Part shown: positions 54,978-62,529 of the stretch, one piece after another
How the letters are laid out: each line of letters opens with the position of its first letter
Position numbering within the stretch: the stretch's first letter is position 1
Source of the DNA: Verrucomicrobiota bacterium
GTDB taxonomy: Bacteria; Verrucomicrobiota; Verrucomicrobiia; Verrucomicrobiales; Verrucomicrobiaceae
NCBI GenBank assembly: GCA_017301975.1
Contig: JAFLEI010000005.1
Coordinates: 62,001 to 126,000 of the forward strand
Direction: 5' to 3'
Length of the DNA stretch: 64,000 bases
Made by a program: the position numbers and the translations under genes
The notes under the pieces: model-generated
What the model was told of the DNA's origin: nothing
Seen by the model: the letters and a program-made list of their open reading frames with translations, nothing else
Database searches by the model: none

Positions 54978-55622
54978 ATGGCCTCGGTAGTCTTTTACAT
55001 GGAGGACGGCACTACGCTCGTTCACAAGCTGGAAAGTGATGTCGTCACCATAGGCAGACACCCTGATAATAACGTCGTGCTGACCTGCCCCTCCTCCTCA
55101 GGGCGGCATGCGGTCATCAAAGCATCTGAAGGCGCGGTGTATGTGCAGGACCTTGGCTCCAGCAATGGCACCCGCGTCAACGGCGCCGAAATCGAGGAGG
55201 CGCTTCTCAAGGACGGCGACCGCGTCGGCTTTGGAGATGTGCAGTCCGTGTTTTACGCAGGAGATGCACCTTCGGTGCTGGAAGAAAAGCCCCTGGCCAC
55301 GCCACGCTTTTCCAAATCGCTGCCCGAGCCTGCCGCCGGCAGTCCTAGTCCCTCCTTGGCGGCAGCCCGGCCTGCGCCTGCTGCGCGTCCCCTCAGCCCG
55401 GTGCGGCGTGCCTACGGAAAGCCTGCCGCCGGCAGCTATCCTGACACCTCCGAAAGCGGCTGCATGACCGGCATCATCGTTACGGGCTTGTTCGTCATCG
55501 CCTTCGTCGTTGGGCTGGCCATGCGCCACTCGAAGGAGATGGAGGGCAACCTGTTCGAAGATTTGAAGGACAAAGTGACCGGCTCCATGCCCAAGATCAA
55601 AATCGAGCGCAAAGAGGAGTAG
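54978..55622 (+). CDS. FHA-domain membrane protein
   Basis: A 214-residue protein with an N-terminal forkhead-associated domain (about residues 1-90): TIGRHPDNNVVL, SSSGRHAVI and LGSSNGTRVNG give the arginine, serine/histidine and asparagine used to bind phosphothreonine. A proline/alanine-rich linker (about 95-160) follows, then one membrane segment (GIIVTGLFVIAFVVGLAM, about 168-187) and a short charged tail. The FHA domain should face the cytoplasm. A second FHA protein is encoded 1 kb downstream, and no Ser/Thr kinase is in view. It ends six bases before the stop of the convergent lysozyme-like gene. No Shine-Dalgarno sequence is visible. Confidence 0.88.
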   Translation: MASVVFYMEDGTTLVHKLESDVVTIGRHPDNNVVLTCPSSSGRHAVIKASEGAVYVQDLGSSNGTRVNGAEIEEALLKDGDRVGFGDVQSVFYAGDAPSVLEEKPLATPRFSKSLPEPAAGSPSPSLAAARPAPAARPLSPVRRAYGKPAAGSYPDTSESGCMTGIIVTGLFVIAFVVGLAMRHSKEMEGNLFEDLKDKVTGSMPKIKIERKEE

Positions 55623-55628
55623 GTGGCC

Positions 55629-56453
55629 TCAAAGAGACCGCTTGTAGCTGTCGCACCGGTTGTGCCAGCCATCGAGCCAGCGCTTCTCACGGCGTTCGGG
55701 CGGGGCATTCCCCACCCGGCGGCTGAGCACGCGCTTGGCGGCCTCGGCAAACTGCACATTCCACGGGGTGCGGCTGCTGGGAGATTCGCCCATGGCCTGG
55801 AGCACTTGGAGCAGTCCCCACCCCTGGCCCTTGTACCGTTCCTTGGCACTGGTCCCTTCTCCTTTGAAATTCACGTAGTCGATCAGGCAAAAAACACCCT
55901 CCGGTGTCTGCATCAGTGAGCCAAAAGCCGTTCCAACCCAGGCGCGCTTCCGGGCCGGGGCTTCCGCCAGCATCTTGGGCAGCGCCGCCTCCATGCGGGC
56001 CATGATGAATTCCGTCTGCTGTCGGACGGTCCTGCTGAGCAGCGCCCGCAGTTCCTGCTGGCGTTCCCCGCCCCGGTCGGCCTCAAAGGCGGCCTTGGTC
56101 GGCCATGGGCACGCGCCCCGCGCCCAGGCCGGGGTGGCCACACCGCGGGCCGCCAGAAAAGCCAGCAGCGGCGGGAAGCTTTCGGCAAAAGGGCCGCTGC
56201 CCCCACGCGGGTACCAGATGAAATGCCCAATGCCCAGAGAGGCGAAATCTTCCCCGCTGTTCCAGCTGGTCAGCCCCGCCACGGTGCCACCGCACTCGTT
56301 CTGCCAGATTCGTTTGCCCACCCGGTCAATTTGAGCCGAAGACAGGCGCACTCCGCCCCCCCCGGTGGGTGGTGAAACGGCGGCGCAAGCGTTCAAACCG
56401 CTCAAAACCAGTGTCAGAGGCGCGAAAAAGTGGATAAATCGCAGGGCTTTCAT
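55629..56453 (-). CDS. Secreted lysozyme-like conserved hypothetical protein
   Basis: A 274-residue exported protein with a signal peptide (FAPLTLVLSGLNACA, possibly a lipoprotein cysteine). The conserved core IWQNECGGTVAGLTSWNSGEDFASLGIGHFIWYP resembles a lysozyme-like catalytic helix-hairpin with a candidate acid E54, followed by helical sequence including LMQTPEGVFCLIDYVNFKGEG. I do not recognise a named family with certainty. If it is a peptidoglycan hydrolase it acts in the periplasm. It lies between two FHA genes and converges on the first. Confidence 0.5.
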   Translation of the reverse strand: MKALRFIHFFAPLTLVLSGLNACAAVSPPTGGGGVRLSSAQIDRVGKRIWQNECGGTVAGLTSWNSGEDFASLGIGHFIWYPRGGSGPFAESFPPLLAFLAARGVATPAWARGACPWPTKAAFEADRGGERQQELRALLSRTVRQQTEFIMARMEAALPKMLAEAPARKRAWVGTAFGSLMQTPEGVFCLIDYVNFKGEGTSAKERYKGQGWGLLQVLQAMGESPSSRTPWNVQFAEAAKRVLSRRVGNAPPERREKRWLDGWHNRCDSYKRSL

Positions 56454-56608
56454 ATTTTAGAAATCTTAAATGATGCTGTGCAATCGAAGTGGTTTTTGTA
56501 ACAATAGGTTCTTCACCCATCTTCCCTATCGACTGATTTCATTAAGTTTGATTCACTGATTTTCCACCCTTATTCTCTCGACCCTTCAGTCCTTTCTGCG
56601 CGTCCGGC

Positions 56609-59600
56609 ATGCCATATCTGGCCTTCAACCTTAATGATGGAAATGAGTTCGTCTTCGACATCCTCGAGGAACGGCTTTCCATCGGACGTGAAGCCAGCAA
56701 TGACATCGTCATCGACAACACCTTCATTTCCAGCTTTCACGCGGAGTTCATCCGCCAGGCGGATGGCAGCTACGAGATCGTCGATCTAAAATCCTCCAAC
56801 GGCACCTTTGTCAATGGCAGGCGGGTCGAGCGGTTCCGGGTGAAAGGGGGGGATCGCATCATGTTCGGCCAGTTGGAAAGCCGGTTTCGGGAGCGGGCTC
56901 CGAAGGGCATGGCCTCGGACGGTGGCTCCAAAGCCGTGGCAGTCGCCAAGGGGCAGCCAAGCCGGGAGGATGGCAAAAAGGGCGACACCGAAAGCATTCC
57001 GGCACGCGACAAGGGTGACCTGCCCAAGTCCAGCCCTGAAACGGGCAAGATCGAGGTCACCAAGCCGGTCGTTCAGCGCTCCCACACTGAGGTGCCGCGT
57101 CCCCCAGGTGGCAGCGCGCCGCCGCCCGCACTGATTCCCAAGCCCTCCGCGTTCGTTTCTCCGCCGCCTTCCAAGCAGGCCGTCGAATCGCGTGACGCCG
57201 CCGAAAAACGCCCCCAGCGCGATTCTCTGCCGGCAGAAAGCGAGCAGGAGCAGAAGCGGCGGGATGAAATCCGTTCGCTGGATGCCACCCTGGAGGTCCG
57301 CCGTAAAGAACTCAGCCAGACCCAGGCCGAAATCACCGGCTTCAAAAGCGAACTCGAAAAACTGCGTGGCCAGGTGCAGGGCGCTCGGGCCGAAGTGGAA
57401 AACGCGAAGACAGACGTCGGCAAGCTTGATGCCAAACGCCGTGACCTGAGCAACCTCGAGAGCAAGCTTGAATCCACCCGCACCCTCGTCACCAAGGCCG
57501 AGGAAGACCTGAACACCGCCCAAAAAGGCCTCCAGACCCTGCACGCAGAGGCCGACAAGCAGCACAAGGAGCGTGAAGCCGCGACTGCCAGACTCCTGGC
57601 CGAGGAAGCCTCCGCGAAAGAGAAGGTGGCCTCCATCAATCAGCTCCTCGCCACCGCGCAAAAGTCGGAGGCGGATCTGAAAACACAGCGCAGCGCAGAA
57701 CTGCAGGCGCTCGACAGCCAGCTTGCCGCAAAAACGACCGAACTGGCAAAGGCCCAGGCGGATCTTGCCCAGGCGCTGGGAAATCTCACCGCGCAGCAGG
57801 CTGCACTGGGCAAAACCACGGAGGAAGCCAAATCTCGTGAAGCTGCGGTGGCCAGACTCACAGCCGACGAAACTGCGAAAGCGAAACAGTTGTCTGCTTT
57901 GCAGCAGCAGGCAGCCGCTGCGGAATCCGAGGTGAAGCGTCTCACTGCGCTGCAGACGGACGCCCAGAAAGCTGAAACCGAGCAGCGTACCCAACGCGGT
58001 TCCGAATTGCAGCATCTTGACACCCAGCTGGAAACTCGGCGTGCCGACCTGCAGAAGGCGCACACTGAACTGGCCAAAGTTCAGGAGGATCTTGCCAGCC
58101 GCAGCGAATCGCTGGAAAAGACCACGGCGGAAGCGACGCGCCGTGAAGCTGCCGTTGCCATGCTCATCACCGATGAGGCGGCCAGATCGAAGAAGCTTGG
58201 TGAACTTCAGGAGCAGGTCAGCAGCGCCGAAACGGTGGTCCAACGCCTTGTCTCCTTGCAGGCGGATGCGCATAAGTCCGAAGCCGAGCAGCAGATCAAG
58301 CGCAATGGAGATTTGCAGAGGCTCGATCAGCAGATCGAGACGCAGAGCACTGAACTCAAGAAAACGCAGACTCATCTAGCGAAAGCTCAAAGTGAGCTCG
58401 CTGCGCAGCAAAGCGCGCTCAAGCAGACCACGGAAGAAGCCCAGGCTCGCGAAGCCGCCGTCTCCAAGCTCGCGGCGGATGAAGCCGCGGCCTCGCAGAA
58501 GCTGGCCGGACTGCAAAAGCAGATCAGCGACGCCGAGGCAGAAGTGAAGCGGCTGACCGCATTGCAGGCCGATGCGCAAAAATCCGAGGCTGAACAGCAG
58601 ACGAAACGCAGCGCCGAATTGCAGGACCTTGACCGGCAGCTCGGCATTTGCCGCGCCGATTTGAGCCAAACGCAGGCGGAACTGGCGAAGGCCCAGGGCG
58701 ATTTCACCACGCAGAGCGAATTGCTGAAAAAGGTGACGGAGGAGGCCAAAACTCGTGAGGCCGCCGTTGCAAAACTCACCGGGGACGAAACGACCACGGC
58801 GCAAAAGCTGGCAGCCTTGCAGAAACAAGTCAGCGATGCCGAGGCAGAAGTGAAGCGCCTCACGGTCTTGCAGGCCGACGCGCAGAAGTCCGAGGCGGAG
58901 CAGCGTACAAAACGCAGCGCTGAATTGCAGGACCTCGACAAGCAGCTCGATGCTCGCCGCGCCGAGTTGGCGACACTCGAAACACAGCAGGAGACGAAGC
59001 AGAATGAAATCGAGGCCGTCAACGCCTCGCTGGCGAAAGCCCAGGAGCAGGTGCAGCACGCCCAGAACCAGATCGCACAGCTCGGGGGTGAGGAAAAAGC
59101 CATCGTCGCACGGGTGGAGGAACTGCGTGGCAATGAAGAACGCCTCAATGCCCTGACCCAGACCTTGGGACAGATGGAAAGCCAGCGCGGCGTGCTCGAT
59201 GCCGCCATTGCCGCCCTGCTTGGCAGGCAGCAGTCCCATGAGGCCGATGCGAGCACCGCCGAGCAGCGCATGAAGGCGTTGCGTGCCCAGCTCACTGAAC
59301 TGGAGCAGCAGCATCTCGCCGCCGAGCAGCAGCTTGCGGCGCTGAGCACGCAGAAGTCAGAGGCCGAAGCCGCCTTTGCCACCCAGGAGAAGGAAGCACT
59401 GGCGAAACTCGCGGACATTGACCGGCAGGCCAAGGACACTCGGAAGCTCGATGAAGCGGAGCGGCTGGAGGCCGAGAAGCGCCGGGCGGATCTCGAAGCG
59501 CAGATCGCAGCGAGCGGGACGCGCCTTGCCGAGGTGCAGGCGCAGGTGAAGGAACTTGACGACAAGGCCGCAGACCTCACCAACAAACTCGATGATCTTG

Positions 59601-62497
59601 CCTCGACCGATTCGAAGCTCAAGGACGCTTCCGATGCGCTGAAGGCTGTCGAATCCCACAAGGCCGAAGTCCTCGCCGCCGTTGCCGCGTTGGTGAAAGA
59701 CCGCGATGAACGCACCCGCGAACTGCTTGCCGCCTCGGAGCATGGTCGTGCGCAGACGCTGCTGACACAGACACTCACCCAGCGTCGCGAAGTGTTGGAA
59801 AAAGAGGTCCATCTCATTGAAGAGCAGCAGACCGAACTTTCCCAGGCCATGGGCAGGCTGCGCGAGCAGGTGCGTCTGGCAGAAACGGAGCTCAAAGAGC
59901 GCGAATCCAAACTCGCCGCCGCCGAGCAGCGCACCAAGAACCTCGAAGGACTCGCCGCCACCGCTGATCAGCAGTTCAAAACCCTCCAGACTGAGCACAG
60001 CAAAGTCACCGAGCAGGTGGCGCTGGCCAAAGCGGACCTGGAGCAGTCGCTCGCCGCGGCAATTGAAAAGAAAAAAGAGGCCGCCGCCGCTGCTGCCGCC
60101 GTTGAGAAAAGCTCGCAGCAGCAGCTCACGCTGGTGGAAAAAATCAGCGGCTTGGAAGCTGTCATTGCCACGCTCACGACGACTCACGCCAGCACGCAGC
60201 AAAAACTGTCCGCAGCGGAGTCAGACCACCAGAATCTGCAAGATCGCCTGACCGCGCGACAGAAGGAAATCGCCGGGGCGGAAGCCCGTGTGGCCGAGCT
60301 TACGCAGCAGACCGCAGGTCTCGAAGATCGTTTGAAGGAACTGGCCGCCGCAAACAAGCAGAACGCCGAGTTGAACGGTGCCATCACCACTGCCACGCAG
60401 GAGCGTGATAAACTCCTGGCTGAAACACAGCGGTTGGCCAAGGAGCGCGCCGAACTTGAATCAGTGCTGCCAGATCTGCGTGGCAATGTGACGCAAACAC
60501 GTGCTGAAGCAGATAATTTAAAAGCCGAGCTCGCGGGCCTGATCAAAGACCGTGACGCCGCTGCGGCGGCTCTCAAGGATTCGCTGGCTCAGCGCATGGC
60601 TTCCGAAACCGCCGTCGAAACTCTGCGCGTCGAATCGATCAATCTCGATAAGATCCTGGGTGACAGGCGTGCCAACCTGGAAGCCGAGAGCAAGTCCAAA
60701 CTCGCCGAGGCAAACGCCGCCGAAACGCGACTCAAGGGCGTGCAGGAACGCATTGCCATCGCTGAAAAGCGGCTGGCGGAACTGGCTGAGGTGGATGCAC
60801 GCCTCGCCACGGCCACCAAGGCTCTCAGAGACACCGAAACGCAGCGGCAAACCGAAGAAAAGTCGCTGGCAGAGCTGACCCGCAACCAAGACCGGCTGAA
60901 GAAGGACTGTGCTGCCCTGGATGCTTCACTGAAGTTGGAGAACGCCAAGCTTGTGGAGCTGACCAAAGTCGTCAAAACCATCGAAGCCAAGGCGGTGGAC
61001 GCCGAAAAACGCACGGATAAGGCCGTTGCCGCTCAGCAGGTGGCCGAACACAAGCGCATCGAGGCTGATGCCGCCGCAGAGAGGGCACGCGCGGAGGAAA
61101 AGAATCTGCGGAAACAAATTCCTGCTTTGACCACCGAACTGGCTGGCATCCAGGCGCAGCTCGTCTCTGTGACCAAGGAACGCGAGGAGGCCTCACAATT
61201 TGTCACTCGCTTGAACGTCACCACTGACGGGCAGAACAAGAAGCTGGCCGAACTCCAGCAGCAGATCACCCAGCTGGAGGAGGCGCACAAAGTCCGGGAA
61301 GAGCGCGTGATGAAAGCCCAGGCGGAGGTGGACAAGGAATCCGCACGTCTGAAGGCGGCCCAGGAGCAATCCCGGGCGGCCGAGGCGCAGCTCGTGGAAC
61401 TGGAAAAAGACGTCAAAGAGGCCAAGCTGAAGTCGGATGCTGCGAAGAAAGATGCAGCCGCGATCGAGGGCGAACTGCGCCAGCGGCTCGACCGCGTGCA
61501 AAACCTCAAAGCGGACGAGGAACGGCTCCTGAAGGTCATCGAAACTCAGAAGGCAGAACTGGCCGAGGTGGACAGGACTCACAACGAACTGCAGTCCAAA
61601 ATCGAAGTGCGAAAGACCGAACTGGGTGAATTCATCAACGTCGGCGGCAAAATCCTCGGCCTTGGCCAGGCGCTGGCGGGGCTGGAATCACGCCAGACGG
61701 AGATCAACAAATCTCTGCGCAAGGCCGCCGAGGAAGACCTCGCGATCCAGGTAAAGCTGAACGCGGCACAGGAGGCCCTGAATCGCGAAGCCGCGCGCGC
61801 CGAGCAGGCCCGCAAGGATCGTGAGGCCGCCGAGGCCGAATTCAAAAAATTCAGCACCGACATCCAGAAGCAGGCGGCTGCCCTTCAGAATTACGAGCTG
61901 GAGCAGAAAAAGCGCATCGCCGAGCTGGAAAAGCGCATCGCCGACCTCGGCACCACCCAGCAGCGTGCCGTGGGCCAGATCGATGAAACCAAGGCTGAAT
62001 TGGTCCGGCTCGAAGGCAAAAAACAGGAGTTTGCCCAGGCTGAGGCCCAGCTCAAGCACTGGCAGGACATCGAAAAACGCCTGCGCGGCCAGCTCGTCGA
62101 GCTCGAAGAGAAGCACGAGCTCATGCGCCGTGGCCTCCCAACGGAGGAAGGCACGGTGGTCATGTTTGCCAATGACATCATCAAGCGCATCGACCTCCTT
62201 GACGCTCTGGTGGCCCGCTATGCGGGGGCAAACGGCAGCGACGTGCCGCAGCAGCTCCTCACCCTGCGCGCCTCTTTTGAAGACATTTTGCACCAGCATG
62301 GGGTGACCGAATTTGACGTGCCAAACGGCACCGAAGTCGATATTGAGCTGCGCAAACGCATTGCCGTCGTGGATTCGCTTCCTGGCAAGGCCAAGCCTCG
62401 GGTCACCGAAAGCTGCCGCTCGGGCTTTATCTTCTCGCGTGGCGAGGGACACGAGATTATCCTGCGCAAAGTGGAGGTCCGGACCTCCAGCCAGTAG
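56609..62497 (+). CDS. Giant FHA-domain coiled-coil protein
   Basis: A 1962-residue protein. The FHA domain is at residues 1-95 (SIGREASNDIVID, ISSFHAEF, LKSSNGTFVNG). A proline-rich linker (about 100-215) precedes a nearly uninterrupted coiled coil from about 215 to 1880, rich in A, E, K, Q and L heptads. Nucleotides 57656-58965 hold four copies and a partial fifth of a 102-residue unit with no indels. A short conserved C-terminus (RGLPTEEGTVVMFANDIIKRIDLLD...) follows. No membrane segment or signal peptide is present. At about 2000 residues of coiled coil it could extend roughly 0.25 micrometre, a cytoskeletal or spacer dimension. The Hsp70-like gene starts 32 bases downstream, so the two are likely an operon. 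Binding to a phosphothreonine partner is expected; the role is unknown. Confidence 0.9.
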   Translation: MPYLAFNLNDGNEFVFDILEERLSIGREASNDIVIDNTFISSFHAEFIRQADGSYEIVDLKSSNGTFVNGRRVERFRVKGGDRIMFGQLESRFRERAPKGMASDGGSKAVAVAKGQPSREDGKKGDTESIPARDKGDLPKSSPETGKIEVTKPVVQRSHTEVPRPPGGSAPPPALIPKPSAFVSPPPSKQAVESRDAAEKRPQRDSLPAESEQEQKRRDEIRSLDATLEVRRKELSQTQAEITGFKSELEKLRGQVQGARAEVENAKTDVGKLDAKRRDLSNLESKLESTRTLVTKAEEDLNTAQKGLQTLHAEADKQHKEREAATARLLAEEASAKEKVASINQLLATAQKSEADLKTQRSAELQALDSQLAAKTTELAKAQADLAQALGNLTAQQAALGKTTEEAKSREAAVARLTADETAKAKQLSALQQQAAAAESEVKRLTALQTDAQKAETEQRTQRGSELQHLDTQLETRRADLQKAHTELAKVQEDLASRSESLEKTTAEATRREAAVAMLITDEAARSKKLGELQEQVSSAETVVQRLVSLQADAHKSEAEQQIKRNGDLQRLDQQIETQSTELKKTQTHLAKAQSELAAQQSALKQTTEEAQAREAAVSKLAADEAAASQKLAGLQKQISDAEAEVKRLTALQADAQKSEAEQQTKRSAELQDLDRQLGICRADLSQTQAELAKAQGDFTTQSELLKKVTEEAKTREAAVAKLTGDETTTAQKLAALQKQVSDAEAEVKRLTVLQADAQKSEAEQRTKRSAELQDLDKQLDARRAELATLETQQETKQNEIEAVNASLAKAQEQVQHAQNQIAQLGGEEKAIVARVEELRGNEERLNALTQTLGQMESQRGVLDAAIAALLGRQQSHEADASTAEQRMKALRAQLTELEQQHLAAEQQLAALSTQKSEAEAAFATQEKEALAKLADIDRQAKDTRKLDEAERLEAEKRRADLEAQIAASGTRLAEVQAQVKELDDKAADLTNKLDDLASTDSKLKDASDALKAVESHKAEVLAAVAALVKDRDERTRELLAASEHGRAQTLLTQTLTQRREVLEKEVHLIEEQQTELSQAMGRLREQVRLAETELKERESKLAAAEQRTKNLEGLAATADQQFKTLQTEHSKVTEQVALAKADLEQSLAAAIEKKKEAAAAAAAVEKSSQQQLTLVEKISGLEAVIATLTTTHASTQQKLSAAESDHQNLQDRLTARQKEIAGAEARVAELTQQTAGLEDRLKELAAANKQNAELNGAITTATQERDKLLAETQRLAKERAELESVLPDLRGNVTQTRAEADNLKAELAGLIKDRDAAAAALKDSLAQRMASETAVETLRVESINLDKILGDRRANLEAESKSKLAEANAAETRLKGVQERIAIAEKRLAELAEVDARLATATKALRDTETQRQTEEKSLAELTRNQDRLKKDCAALDASLKLENAKLVELTKVVKTIEAKAVDAEKRTDKAVAAQQVAEHKRIEADAAAERARAEEKNLRKQIPALTTELAGIQAQLVSVTKEREEASQFVTRLNVTTDGQNKKLAELQQQITQLEEAHKVREERVMKAQAEVDKESARLKAAQEQSRAAEAQLVELEKDVKEAKLKSDAAKKDAAAIEGELRQRLDRVQNLKADEERLLKVIETQKAELAEVDRTHNELQSKIEVRKTELGEFINVGGKILGLGQALAGLESRQTEINKSLRKAAEEDLAIQVKLNAAQEALNREAARAEQARKDREAAEAEFKKFSTDIQKQAAALQNYELEQKKRIAELEKRIADLGTTQQRAVGQIDETKAELVRLEGKKQEFAQAEAQLKHWQDIEKRLRGQLVELEEKHELMRRGLPTEEGTVVMFANDIIKRIDLLDALVARYAGANGSDVPQQLLTLRASFEDILHQHGVTEFDVPNGTEVDIELRKRIAVVDSLPGKAKPRVTESCRSGFIFSRGEGHEIILRKVEVRTSSQ
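57656..58965 (+). repeat. 102-residue tandem repeat in the coiled coil (4 copies plus a partial)
   Basis: Copies start at 57656, 57962, 58268, 58574 and 58880, exactly 306 bp apart. Each begins AQKSEAEQ-type and contains REAAVAxLTxDE and AExxVKRLTALQxD. Copies differ by substitutions only; I found no insertion or deletion. Confidence 0.9.
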
Positions 62498-62529
62498 CTC
62501 CCTCCGGAAAATTTCTCACACACATTGTT

